The notes under the pieces: generated by a model | Seen by the model: the letters and a program-made list of their open reading frames with translations, nothing else | The model's database searches: none | What the model was told of the DNA's origin: nothing | Translations under genes and position numbers: made by a program | Shown: positions 29,027-40,642 of the stretch, one piece after another | How the letters are laid out: each line of letters opens with the position of its first letter | How positions within the stretch are numbered: the first letter of the stretch is position 1 | Source of the DNA: Tritrichomonas musculus | Lineage: Eukaryota > Parabasalia > Tritrichomonadida > Tritrichomonadidae | Assembly (NCBI GenBank): GCA_039105265.1 | Contig: JAPFFF010000005.1 | Coordinates: forward strand, 4,759,501 to 4,823,500 | Direction: 5' to 3' | DNA: 64,000 nt

Positions 29027-32000
29027 ATGTCTCTCCGCGATTTTGAACTTCTTGAAGCCATCAGAAGGGATGATCTTGCCTATGTTTTGACTACACGATA
29101 CGAGAAGCCACTTGAAGGGCTTCTCTCGGATGACACCCCAAACTTATTTTTACAATTTCCATCCCCAATGATGGTTGCTGCTTATTTTGGATCTATAAAG
29201 TGTTTTGAATTCTTTACACATACAGGAAAAGTTGATTATTTAGATGCATTCGTTTTATTTTTTTTTTTATTTATAAAATTCAATTTTATTTTTTTATCGT
29301 CATTGCATCCATTTCGCAGCTGCTGGAGGAAACTTAGTAATTTTTAATTATTTTAGTAAAACACCGGAATTATATGATCTTAAAGATAGTGGAGGAAATA
29401 CTCCATTACATTATGCTGCCAAGTATGGGCGAATTTCAATTGTTCAAAAAATTTGTTCACAAGCTGAATCCATATCGCAACAAAACAAACAAGGGTTTAC
29501 AGCTTCGCATTTTGCTGCTGCTTCTGGCAATTTACCAATAATCAAAATTTTGCGTGATTCGGGCGACCAACTTGTTACACGCAATGCTGTCGAATGGACA
29601 CCTATACACTTCGCACTCAAATACAAACATCGTGACGTAGTAGAATATCTTGCGCGAAATAATGCATTAATCATTGGCGATTTTGACGACTTTGCTTCAA
29701 TATTTCATCTTGCTACAGCAACAAATGATCAAGTCATAGTTCAAACTTTATTAGAACATGGCTTTGGCTTTGACAACACAAATCATAACGGATGGAATTT
29801 TCTACATTTCGCAATTTCGAATGGCCATGAAAATATAGTTGAAATGGTTCTATCAACGCTCAGCGAACCAATCTTAAGACGTGGCGATATTTACCAAAGA
29901 ACCGCTATGCATCATGCAGCAATTAATGGACAACTCCACATCATCCAAATTTTGGATTCACTTGGATTTGATTTATATCATGATCGTGATAAATTTGGTA
30001 AAACACCACTTCACTATGCTGCTGAACTTGGCCATCTTCGCACATTAAAATTTTTACTTACTAAAATTGGAATAAACGAAAAAGATCGTGCTGGTCAAAC
30101 TCCACTTCATCTCGCAGTTGCAAATAATAACTACGATGTTGTATGTACCTTGCTCAATGATAAAGAACACATTGAAATTAACATTACAGATTATCAAAAT
30201 AGAACACCACTTTACTTAGGTGTTGAAAATGGCCACAAGAAAATTGTTAAACTATTAATCTCAAACAATGCAGATATTACTATTTTACCAAGTGATAAAC
30301 GATCACTTATTACAATGGCAGTTATCACACGTAATAACGGAATGCTTAAATATCTTTGCAGCCTTCCTAACATTGATGTTTTCTCTCCAGATGTTAACAA
30401 ATGGACGCCTGCCCATTATGCAGCTCAACTTGGTGAAGAATTGATGATGCAAGATTTCTTCAAAATTGATCCATCATCACTTTCGGCCGTTGATTTCAAA
30501 GATAGAAATCCTCTTCACTTGGCATCAATATGGAATCAATATAAAATCATTGAATTCTACAATGATTCAAACGATACATTATTCAATGAAAAAGATTCCG
30601 ATGGAAATACTCCACTTCACTTAGCAGTTAAACGCGGCAATGTTCAAATAGCACGCTATCTTGTTAGTTCTACTAATTCAGATTTGAATATTCAGAATAA
30701 TGAAGGAATTTTATTTTTTATTTTTCTTATCAAACTCCTCTTCATATAGCTATTGATATTTGGTCACTTGATATTGTTACTGATTTTATTACTAATGAAA
30801 GTTGCGATCTTAACATAAAAGGAAAGCACGGACTCACTCCACTTCTTTTAGCAGTCATGCTTGGTGAGAAACAAGTCGTTAAAATTCTTCTGCAACAAGA
30901 TGATATCGACGTAAATTGTCATGACAGCAGAGGAAGAAGTGCTGCTCATTTTGCTGCTGAATTACGAAACTCATCAATTATTCAAATTCTTCATGAATCT
31001 GGAAGATTCGATTTAAACGCTAAAGATGATAAAGGAATAACTCCAATGGATATTGCAACTTCAAAAATGTCATATGAAGTTATAACATATCTACGCGAAA
31101 TTCTCAATCTGGGAAATGACGATGAAGAAGAAGATAACGACAATGAAATGGATAACGACAACGAAATGGATAAAAATGTTGGAAAGCCAGTTTTACTCGA
31201 TAACAAATGCACTATCTTTTACACTCCCGAAGAAGACGAATTTGATATTAATGAGAAAATCAAATTTTTGAATCGAATGCCAATTCATGTATCAATGTAT
31301 GATCCATCCAATCAGAACGAAGAAGGCGAGGATAATAACTATTCATTAAACGACACAGACGACTTTTTGAAGGCTGAGAAATTATCTAACGAGATGACGG
31401 CCAAATATAAATTGAAAAATAATAATAATGAAATCAATGATGGCGATGATATCATAGATGATGACAATGATAATAATGAAGATAACAATAAAGATAAGGA
31501 CAACAAAGCCAGAAGAAATAATCCATATCAGATTTTAAACACTGAAGAAGAAGAAGAAAAGACAATTGATGATTTGATGAACAGTTATGATCCTGATGAT
31601 AACGAAAACGCCAAATATAAGAATGATTCGCTTGAATATATAGATGGCTCAAGCGAATTTATAGTCTTAAACGATCCATCAGATGATAAGAATGTCAGTA
31701 GCAGCAACGACCTCGAACCAAAGATTAACAGTCTCGTTGATCAAGATGTTGAGGGAAGACAGAACGATGAACTTCTTGAAGCAGAACGTCTAATTGCAAT
31801 AACAGCTGATGATGATGAAAATTCCCTTGAAAAAACAGAAGATTTTATTGAAGATGAAGATATAACCAACAGTTTTAGTGGACAACATACTAAAGAAAGT
31901 AACAGCAACAGTAATAGCAATAGTCAGAACCAAAGTTTGAACGTTTCACAAACAGAAAGTCAAGATCAGAGCCAGAGCCAAGAAGGTGAAAATAATGTTT

Positions 32001-32164
32001 CCGATAACGTCAATAATAATTACGTTACTGATCATTTCGATGATGATGTTGATGAATATGAAGATAATATTGAAGACAACATCGAAGATGTTCAAGCTGG
32101 TCATGATAACGGACAACACAATGATAAAATAGAAACAGAAAATCCCGAAATAAATCCAGATTAG
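29027..32164 (+). CDS. Long ankyrin-repeat protein with acidic tail, interrupted by two short T-rich insertions
   Basis: Three frames form one protein: 29027-29252, 29299-30708 and 30732-32164 together give 1022 codons without a stop. The ankyrin ladder runs through both joins: LDAF then GHCIHFAAAGGN across the first, and NNEG then KTPLHIAI across the second. The N-terminus (MMVAAYFGSIKCFEFF) is typical of trichomonad ankyrin proteins. About 19 repeats of the xGxTPLHxAAxxGH type follow to near residue 655. The C-terminal third is acidic, rich in Asp, Glu, Asn and Ser, and probably disordered. It is a protein-binding scaffold with unknown partner. If the insertions are not removed from the RNA, only a 106 aa N-terminal piece is made from this start. 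Alternatives are a pseudogene or assembly error. Confidence 0.7.
29253..29298 (+). other. 46 nt T-rich insertion in ankyrin gene
   Basis: This begins TTTTATTTTTTTT and ends TTTTTTATC. Its removal joins frame 2 to frame 0 and restores an ankyrin consensus (AFGHCIHFAAAGG). The exact edges may shift by one base to either side. It lacks GT-AG ends and the trichomonad intron 3' motif ACTAACACACAG. Confidence 0.5.
30709..30731 (+). other. 23 nt T-rich insertion in ankyrin gene
   Basis: This begins TTTTATTTTTTA and ends CTTATC. Its removal restores the frame and the ankyrin turn EGKTPLHIAI (EGQTPLHIAI if shifted one base). It is exactly half as long as the 46 nt insertion and has similar ends, again without GT-AG. 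Confidence 0.5.
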
Positions 32165-32367
32165 TAATTATACAAATTCAAAATTAGAAATGAAACAGAA
32201 AATGGTTGTGAACAAATGTGAATGTTAAAAATACTTCTTGTTTTCTATACTTTATCCAATTTTTTTTTATCTTCTTTTTTTGATTTTTTTATTTTGATTA
32301 TTTACAAAAAATATTATTTAATATATTGATACAATATCAACGCAATTTTTAAAACATCAATAATACA

Positions 32368-32675
32368 TATCAACCATTTTCTTCATATGGCTGAATATCA
32401 TCGACATTCGAATGGCCAAACGTTTGATTGAATGAATTTCCGCAAAAACTTTTTAACAGCGATTTCGTCTTTATCATTATTATTCAAGGATGAAGTATAA
32501 ACGGTTCGTCCAGAAACAATTTGGTCGATGCTCTGAATTTGATTATTATCGTCAAAAATATAATTACTTCGATAACATCATCCAAAAATGATTCTGCAGT
32601 TCTCATTAAACTTTGAAATTACCAGGAAATCGGATTTTCTTCGGACAATTTTCTTATGAACATTGAAGTTTTATA
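32368..32675 (-). pseudogene. Possible gene remnant
   Basis: On the minus strand, protein-like segments appear in different frames: IFDDNNQIQSIDQIVSGRTVY with a following KKFLRKFIQ helix, and FNQTFGHSNVDDIQPYEENG at the end. Stops and a frame change separate them. The composition looks more gene-like than the surroundings. The family is unknown. Confidence 0.3.
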
Positions 32676-32681
32676 TATATA

Positions 32682-32729
32682 TATAGAATACTGATAGAAG
32701 GGGTTTTAGTTGGTAGTATTCTATATTTA
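32682..32729. repeat. Short hairpin
   Basis: ATATAGAATACT and its complement AGTATTCTATAT enclose 22 nt. Function is unknown. Confidence 0.4.
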
Positions 32730-33126
32730 CTTGAACCCGAAAACAGGGTAAAAATAAATATTTTATAGGTAAATAAATTGTATGCTGTTTTTATATTAAT
32801 ATTATTTTGGAAGATATGCACACAATATATGCGCAAAAATTTGATTTAAAAAATTTGTCGAATATGAACTTTTTATGATGATATTTGTCTGTTTTTTTCT
32901 GAACGTATTCAAAATTTTTAAATCTAAAAAAATAATTGTATAGATATCAATCCATTTCATAAGTGAATTAGATCATAAATTTTAAAGAAAATACATATCT
33001 TGAGTTCTATTTTTAGACTTTACTTAATTTGCTAATAAGAGTTATGCTTAAACGAGAGGTAAATAATCAAATTATAATATATTATGATAAAATCTTTATT
33101 TCATCTTAACTTAATTCAAGCTACAT

Positions 33127-33555
33127 TTAATTTTCATCACTTGAAAAAAACATATCAAAATTATCTGAATAATCATCATCATTAAATGTCATAAAACTAA
33201 TTAATTCATTTGCAAGATTCATATTATCATTATTTCCATTATCTGATTTATTTTCTTCATCATCAAATAACTCAAGATCATCATTGATAACACTTTTTTT
33301 AGTCATTTCAATTTCATTTTCTTGATTCTGAACTGATTGCAACGGTTTTTGATAAGTAATAATTTGAGGTATCACAAAGAGCATATTAGTATTTCTTTGA
33401 TTCATACAGACATTTATGCTTTTGCTTTCATTTTGCAATGATTGCTCTTTTTTTCTATGTCTTAATAACGTGTATGAAGCCTTTTTCAAATCAATTGCAA
33501 TTATTCCTTCGGAAAGATCATATAAACGAATTATTTGCAAATTCTTTCTTTTCAT
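33127..33555 (-). CDS. Small protein with acidic C-terminus (142 aa), unknown
   Basis: The frame starts MKRKNLQIIRLYDLSEG. The first half is basic and may form a short beta segment plus helix (GIIAIDLKKASYTLLRHRKKE). The last 55 residues are rich in Asp, Asn, Ser and Phe (DNFDMFFSSDEN at the end) and resemble a disordered acidic activation-type tail. No family is recognised. It stands alone between intergenic AT-rich DNA. Reality is supported by composition and length, not by homology. Confidence 0.45.
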   Translation of the reverse strand: MKRKNLQIIRLYDLSEGIIAIDLKKASYTLLRHRKKEQSLQNESKSINVCMNQRNTNMLFVIPQIITYQKPLQSVQNQENEIEMTKKSVINDDLELFDDEENKSDNGNNDNMNLANELISFMTFNDDDYSDNFDMFFSSDEN

Positions 33556-35064
33556 TATGATTTTTTCAATTGTGATATGAACAAATAAATTTTTTTTTTT
33601 GTGAAATTCAATTGAATCGGCACATAAAATGAGAAATAAAAATAAAAAATTATTTTTTTAATGGAAAATTAATATGAATAACACAAAACTCATTTTCCAA
33701 AACAAAAAGAACTATTCAGAACTTTTCATTTATATCATTGAAAAAGTGGAAAGAAAATTTCAATAAAAATAGCGACACATGTCATAAATTTTATTAAAAG
33801 ACGAAAAAAAGAGTAAATTCATTTTCTATTAAAACTAAGGACAGTAAATATACATATTTTCAGATTCACAGATAATGTTTATAGCAAATTTTATCATTTT
33901 TTTTTAATCGTCCCATTATTTGATAATATTAAAATTTACATTCAAATTAATTTCATTTATTTACATATTTAATATTCTTTATTACACTTTAATGAAAGAA
34001 AAACACAAAATTTGTTGAATGAAAAGGAATTTATTTTCAGACGTTGAACCAAAATTTTAAATTTCACTTCATTTCAGAAAAATTTTATTAAAATGAAATA
34101 AAAGATGCTAAATATAGGTAATTTAATGATAGCTCTACACCACGAGAACAGTTTTTTTACCATTAGAAAAAGCTTTAAATGTCATTTCTTATACTTTTTT
34201 TTTCCCTTAATGGACTAGTTCCCAATTTGAATTAAAATATTCTATGTGTTCTCACAAAAAAACAAAGTATTTTTTTTGACTGAAAACTATATTAAATAGT
34301 TTGATCGAAATTTTAATATTCACATATTATTTTATTTATACATCAAATATGCTAGGTTAATAAAAAAAACTTGATAATATAATAATTTTCTATTGTTAAG
34401 GGTAAACTTTTCTGAGAATTTTTGAGATAAATATTTTTTCTTTCAAAATTGAATAATATATAGAAAAAATAAATCTTTATGTAAGTTCATGAATATGAGG
34501 AAAATTTATTTTATATCTAGCCTACAAGTATAATGTACATTAATAAACGATTTGCCCAGAGGGAATTGGCTTCCGGCTTTACTTTGTTGATTTATGTAAA
34601 TGATAAATTTATGTAGATAAGATTTCGTGAAGATAAAAAATTATTTAATATCTATATCTTGTTTTTATTTTATTTTTATGATAAAATGAATAAAAATGTT
34701 GCTATTTGTATTTTTTGTCAGATTTGAAAATTGAAAGAAAAATCCACTTTTTTTTATCTTTTTTAGAGCTCGGAGAAAAAGGGATTTCCTTTTTGAAAAT
34801 AAAGAATTATATTTATAAAACATATTTATTTTGATGTGTATAAGTTATATCTGAAAGCATACACTTTTTCGAAAAAAAATTGTTTTTTTAAAAAAAAGTG
34901 ACTTTTTTAAAAGGTAATTACACTTTGATGTATATGATAATTTTCATGCTTATTAAATTATAATTAATTACTTTATATTTAGCAAATTTTATCAAATAAA
35001 TTTTAAAATTCTATCTAGGAATTTTCAAGATATTTTAATTTATAATTTTTTGAGAGGTTTACAA
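33556..35064. other. Intergenic region and degenerate left flank of the Mutator-like pair
   Basis: No gene is visible. From about 34760 onward, several segments reappear inverted beyond the right end of the second transposon: ATCTAGGAATTTTC at 35015 with its complement near 43372, GGTAATTACAC at 34911 with its complement near 43788, and GGGATTTCC at 34782 with its complement near 44605. A segment at 34555-34690 (CAGAGGGAATT, then ATTTCGTGAAGATAAA) recurs directly near 44836-44960. These look like an older decayed repeat that the transposons entered. Confidence 0.45.
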
Positions 35065-35430
35065 TTAAGGGTGCAGTATACTTGAGTGTTATTCAATCAA
35101 TATTTAATGTTTACTAAATATATTAAAATATATATTGTAAATAATTTTTGTTAATCTATATATTTTATTTATTTAAAAATAAATTTAAATACTATAAAGA
35201 TATTTATGTTTTAAATTTTTTCAATGATGTTAAGAAAAAAATTCTATACTTTTTCTGAAAATATTGACTGTAATCAATAATATAGTTTTACAGTCAGCAA
35301 GGAAAAGAAGGAGCATAAAGGATCATTTATCGCATTTAGCAAACTTATTTTATGATTGCTTTATTTTGTTGATAATTTACAGTTGGTTTTATTTCACAAC
35401 ATTCACAGAAATTCAGAATCTGTGATTTAA

Positions 35431-36060
35431 TATGTTATTATAGCGTGTTTTATTGAATTATTTCAAATTTTGATATCATATATTTGAATTTCCTCTTATT
35501 TGCAAATATTTGCTAGCTGATTCAAACAGATGCTTATTTTTTTTTTACTAATTGAAAAGCCATGGAGTTAATTTAGTAGGCTTAATTTATAATTTTAATT
35601 TATAATGATGCTTAATTTTTTTCCTAGCTTATTTTTTTGCACTTCATTCAAAATTACAGATTCTGAATTTAAAATTTTAAAAATAAGAATTAGTATGTTA
35701 TTATAGCGTGTTTTATTGAATTATTTCAAATTTTGATATCATATATTTGAATTTCCTCTTATTTACAAATATTTGCTAGCTGATTCAAACAGATGCTTTT
35801 TTTTTTTACTAATTGAAAAGCCATGGAGTTAATTTAGTAGGCTTAATTTATAATTTTAATTTATAATGATGCTTAATTTTTTTCCTAGCTTATTTTTTTG
35901 CACTTCATTCAAAATCACAGATTCTGAATTTAAAAATTAAAAATAAGAATTAGTATGTTATTATAGCGTGTTTTATTGAATTATTTCAAATTTTGATATC
36001 ATATATTTGAATTTCCTCTTATTTACAAATATTTGCTAGTTGATTCAAACAGATGCTTTT
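35431..36060. repeat. 261 bp tandem repeats inside Mutator-like copy 1
   Basis: Copies start with TATGTTATTATAGCGTG at 35431, 35694 and 35954; the third is partial. The mirrored array is in copy 2 at about 42247-42877. Confidence 0.8.
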
Positions 36061-36269
36061 TTTTTTTTTTGCCAAAATAATTTAGTAGACATATTTTTTC
36101 TTTATTTTTTTTACATAAATATCGATACTTTACTTGTATTTATTCATTTATTAGTTTTTTCGAAATTGGCAAAATTTGATATATTATATGATTTTCAGAT
36201 TAATTTAATTTTTTTAATAATTTATTTAAAATCATAAAATAAAACCAAATAAGTTAATCAAATGTTTAT

Positions 36270-37664
36270 TCATTTCTTTTCTTTATAATCACCTTGGTCA
36301 TTTTGGTTCAAGAGTCTACTTTGTGCTCGTATTTCATTTTTTACTTTTTTATCATATGGTCTTTTGCGCTTTTCTTTTTCATTGAATTTTATTTCCTCAT
36401 CGTGTTTCATCTCCTGCATTAATGGAGTTGAAATTGATCCAGGACAAATTTTATTCAAAATTTTTGAATCAAAATATGGATCATTTTTCCTCCCCACAGC
36501 TATTGCTGCACGAGCTTCGTTGCTCGTGTGAAAAACTTTATTTTTGGGAATTGTTTTACTAATCATCGAATTTAACGATTCATTGTCTTGAGTCCTCACT
36601 GTACCGGTTTCTCTAATGAGAGGTGTATTTTTTGCAAGAAACTTATCAAGTTCTTTTTGAAATTGGTCATTAGTTTTCCCTTGCTCCCATTCCCAGAATG
36701 AGTTATTGTGATCAGTAAACTTTTTGGGGCGCCCCACTTTTCTAAGGCCATACATTTCGTTAGGATGAATGCAGTTTTTGTGATTTCCAATCACATGATT
36801 AGTCATATTTAACCACATCTGTTCTCTCATTTTTGTCTCTTTAACATTAAATATTACAAATTTAAACCAAGAAATGATCTTGACAATTAGTGTTGAGAAA
36901 ATTTCAAAACACTTTTTGTAAGTGTTTTTGGATGGATCATTTTTATTTTTTAACGTGCGTGAATACTTTTCAAAGTAATTATTTGCATTTCTCTTTATTT
37001 CTTGGCATGCATGTCCTGGATCTAAACTCTCAGTTAAACCAAGTTCTTTGTGTTTCTTTAAAAGGTTTGATGTTTTATTGTCATGATCATGACATATTCT
37101 GATATTTTTGTTGGCAATTTTTGAATCAAGTTCATTCAATCCTTTTTCAATGCCGACTGTTTCCATATTGGATGATTTTACATCTTTGTTTGCACCATAA
37201 TTTCCATTAGAAACACTTTCAAAATCTACTATTTTCTTTTGCTTTTGATCGAAAAAAGAAACAGTGGAGTAAGAACCATGCCTTTTATGATTCCATTGAC
37301 CATCAATCGATATAGATGAATTTTCTTTTATGTTATCTGCATTCTGCTTGCAACTTTCTTTTACTGTATTTATTACATCAGTTAACACTTGCTTTTGGCA
37401 ATTAAAAAATGTACGTTTCGATGGAGTTGGAGTATTCATCATTGTAGCTTGCTTTTTAACTCCTTCATAGCTATTTCCTGTGAGAAGACCATTCATTACC
37501 ATGAGCCTTGGACTTAATTTAGGATTTGGCTGAGGTGCTTCAGGTGTTTTTTTAGCCAGTCGATCAATTGCAATTTTCCTGCAATGCTTGGCTTGCTTTG
37601 ATTTAGGTGCCATGTATAATAATGAAGTCAGAGAAGAAAAGCTTGCAATGAAATCACGAAACAT
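36270..37664 (-). CDS. Mutator-like (MULE) transposase, copy 1
   Basis: This 464 aa frame has a second possible start, MAPKSKQAK, at 37613. It matches the Mutator-like DDE layout: first Asp in SISIDGQWNHKRHGSYS (D121), the strand KKIVDFESVSNGNYG, then SSNMETVGIEKGL. The second Asp is in ICHDHDNKTS (D193 or D195) followed by a Lys/Cys/His segment, and the catalytic Glu is in QDNESLNSMISKTIPK (E362). A GRPKK AT-hook-like core is at 311-315, and the C-terminus is strongly basic. It would cut and reinsert the element. The frame is intact, and its twin at 40643-42037 differs by a single residue (Ser for Phe at position 10). Confidence 0.85.
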   Translation of the reverse strand: MFRDFIASFSSLTSLLYMAPKSKQAKHCRKIAIDRLAKKTPEAPQPNPKLSPRLMVMNGLLTGNSYEGVKKQATMMNTPTPSKRTFFNCQKQVLTDVINTVKESCKQNADNIKENSSISIDGQWNHKRHGSYSTVSFFDQKQKKIVDFESVSNGNYGANKDVKSSNMETVGIEKGLNELDSKIANKNIRICHDHDNKTSNLLKKHKELGLTESLDPGHACQEIKRNANNYFEKYSRTLKNKNDPSKNTYKKCFEIFSTLIVKIISWFKFVIFNVKETKMREQMWLNMTNHVIGNHKNCIHPNEMYGLRKVGRPKKFTDHNNSFWEWEQGKTNDQFQKELDKFLAKNTPLIRETGTVRTQDNESLNSMISKTIPKNKVFHTSNEARAAIAVGRKNDPYFDSKILNKICPGSISTPLMQEMKHDEEIKFNEKEKRKRPYDKKVKNEIRAQSRLLNQNDQGDYKEKK

Positions 37665-37790
37665 AAAAATATACGTTTAATGCATTCAAAAACCTAATGA
37701 AGACGTTTAATGCATTCAAAAACCTAATGAAGACGTTAAAAGTATTCAAAATTCTGATAAATACGTTTATTCTATAGAAAATTATGATAA
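37665..37790 (-). promoter_or_regulatory. Tandem AACGT-containing repeats upstream of transposase, copy 1
   Basis: About four imperfect 30-33 nt units, each with an (A)AACGT core and TTTTTGAATGCATT-type tails, precede the transposase start. AACG cores fit MYB recognition elements known in trichomonads. The regulatory role is inferred. Confidence 0.4.
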
Positions 37791-38854
37791 CTACGTTTAT
37801 TGTTATCAAAAATTTGATGATTGACATACAAAAAGTTAAATTTATACGTTAAATACATTTAAAAAGTTAACATATATTCAAAATAAAGTATACTCATCTT
37901 CTCAAAATTTGCTTTTTTTTCTAGCTTTATCTATGATATTTTTTAATTATTTAATAATGCAAATGGACTTTAAAAATACTCAAACATTTCAAAATAATTT
38001 TATATTTTGTATAGATTATTATGGTTTTGAATTAAATGATGTTTTGTGTTTTCAATTTCGAATGCAACCAACATTTTCAAAAACTCTCAACATTGTAATA
38101 TTGCTTATTCATTATTCATCATTCTTATAAAATATTGGAACATTAGATATAGAAATCAATGATCACATAGCTTTTTTTCAATAACCACTTTTTCTATATA
38201 AATTCGATATGCAAAAAAAACTATTGGAGCCTTTAATTTTTATTTTTTGTTTTTAAAAGATATTTTTTAAAACAGTATTCATGAAACTCCAAAAAGTAAT
38301 GTTGCAATATTTGTTAATAAATAAATATAACTTTCTCAAAGTGAATTTTTTTGTTAATCAACTTTAAAATAATAAACTTCATTAAATAAATAAATAAAAA
38401 ATGAATAAAACGAAAAGAATTTGTTTAATAATGAAAGAAAAATAATTTAATCAGTTAATACAACAAATTCATGGAATGTAGAAGATATATATCATGAATA
38501 AAAAAATAATTGCAAATGCCATTTAATCATTAATTTAAAAAGCATATATACATATGATATTAATTTTATATAATGATTGATATAAAAATGTTTTTCTAGT
38601 AAAAAAAATTTAAAATTAATAATTGAAAGCTGGATATAAAAATAAAACTATGAATAATTTCAGAAAAAATATAGAATTTTTTTCAGAGAGTCTTTGAAAA
38701 AAATTAAAATACAAATATCTTCTAATTATTTAAAATTATTTAAAAATGCATATTCCAAGTAAATAGTCAAAAATTATTTTTATATATTTAATTTATAAAT
38801 GTTGGTTGTAATTAATTAGATATTTAAAAAACTTCAAATATCCCGCACCCTTAA

Positions 38855-39452
38855 ATTGTAAATAATGTAAATAAGTTGATAAAAAAAAAATAAAATAAAA
38901 TAATAACAGATAATAAATTAAAATTTCATTTTTCTTTTTATCTATATATAAATAGATAAAAAAATGTAAAATATTCAATTTTGAGACATTGCACTTGGGA
39001 ATTCAATTTTGAATCATTAAATAAACTCAATTAAATCTTTTTCATCTCTTATTCAAAATTGAAAGATTTTGCTTTTTTCTTTCAATTTTTTTTTTATTCG
39101 GTTTTGCCATTTTTATTTTTGGTTTCAAGAAAAAGCAGCCAGAGACAAAACTTTATATTTGTCATTAGAGTAGGCAACAAAAAGATCAAATGCATTCATC
39201 TGTAGTAGCTAAGCTAGCCAGGGAGGTTTAAGGTTTCCATTTTAAAATATTTGCATGATTTAATAAAAATTTTCATTTTTATTCAATTTTTTTTTACTAA
39301 TATAAATTGAATACTTTTGATTTTTAAAAAAAATAATTTTCATCCCCCGATAGCTACTTTTTAATAAAAACCTCAAATAATCATTCAAAATATTGAATAA
39401 AAATATTCAATTTTTTTTCGAAAAAATTGAATAAGTCTAATAAAAAAATGAT
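38855..39452. other. Spacer between the two Mutator-like copies
   Basis: 598 bp of unique AT-rich DNA, with several ATTCAATTTT-type runs. It is not symmetrical and holds no gene. The inverted identity stops at the TTAA of each element. Confidence 0.6.
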
Positions 39453-40527
39453 TTAAGGGTGCGGGATATTTGAAGTTTTTTAAATATCTAATTAATTACA
39501 ACCAACATTTATAAATTAAATATATAAAAATAATTTTTGACTATTTACTTGGAATATGCATTTTTAAATAATTTTAAATAATTAGAAGATATTTGTATTT
39601 TAATTTTTTTCAAAGACTCTCTGAAAAAAATTCTATATTTTTTCTGAAATTATTCATAGTTTTATTTTTATATCCAGCTTTCAATTATTAATTTTAAATT
39701 TTTTTTACTAGAAAAACATTTTTATATCAATCATTATATAAAATTAATATCATATGTATATATGCTTTTTAAATTAATGATTAAATGGCATTTGCAATTA
39801 TTTTTTTATTCATGATATATATCTTCTACATTCCATGAATTTGTTGTATTAACTGATTAAATTATTTTTCTTTCATTATTAAACAAATTCTTTTCGTTTT
39901 ATTCATTTTTTATTTATTTATTTAATGAAGTTTATTATTTTAAAGTTGATTAACAAAAGAATTCACTTTGAGAAAGTTATATTTATTTATTAACAAATAT
40001 TGCAACATTACTTTTTGGAGTTTCATGAATACTGTTTTAAAAAATATCTTTTAAAAACAAAAAATAAAAATTAAAGGCTCCAATAGTTTTTTTTGCATAT
40101 CGAATTTATATAGAAAAAGTGGTTATTGAAAAAAAGCTATGTGATCATTGATTTCTATATCTAATGTTCCAATATTTTATAAGAATGATGAATAATGAAT
40201 AAGCAATATTACAATGTTGAGAGTTTTTGAAAATGTTGGTTGCATTCGAAATTGAAAACACAAAACATCATTTAATTCAAAACCATAATAATCTATACAA
40301 AATATAAAATTATTTTGAAATGTTTGAGTATTTTTAAAGTCCATTTGCATTATTAAATAATTAAAAAATATCATAGATAAAGCTAGAAAAAAAAGCAAAT
40401 TTTGAGAAGATGAGTATACTTTATTTTGAATATATGTTAACTTTTTAAATGTATTTAACGTATAAATTTAACTTTTTGTATGTCAATCATCAAATTTTTG
40501 ATAACAATAAACGTAGTTATCATAATT

Positions 40528-40642
40528 TTCTATAGAATAAACGTATTTATCAGAATTTTGAATACTTTTAACGTCTTCATTAGGTTTTTGAATGCATTAA
40601 ACGTCTTCATTAGGTTTTTGAATGCATTAAACGTATATTTTT
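40528..40642 (+). promoter_or_regulatory. Tandem AACGT-containing repeats upstream of transposase, copy 2
   Basis: Same array as in copy 1, including two near-perfect 30 nt units with AACGTCTTCATTAGG just before the start codon. Confidence 0.4.

Larger units (their letters stand above)
35069..38850 (-). mobile_element. Mutator-like DNA transposon, copy 1 (3782 bp)
   Basis: The ends are inverted: GGGTGCAGTATACTTGA at 35069 and the complement of GGGTGCGGGATATTTGA at 38850, with TTAA directly outside on both sides (35065-35068, 38851-38854). One transposase gene lies inside on the minus strand, and about 2.4 copies of a 261 bp tandem repeat lie behind it. Copy 2 (39457-43238) has exactly the same length in the opposite orientation and only scattered single-base differences, so both are young. 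Confidence 0.85.

Noticed and set aside
28771-29061. 96-codon minus-strand frame
   Set aside because: It overlaps the start of the ankyrin gene and consists of Lys/Phe/Ile-rich low-complexity sequence.
37909-40398. Mirrored 73-codon frames inside the Mutator-like copies (37909-38130 and 40177-40398)
   Set aside because: They are Phe/Ile/Leu-rich frames in AT-rich DNA; conservation between copies follows from the recent duplication and is not evidence of coding.
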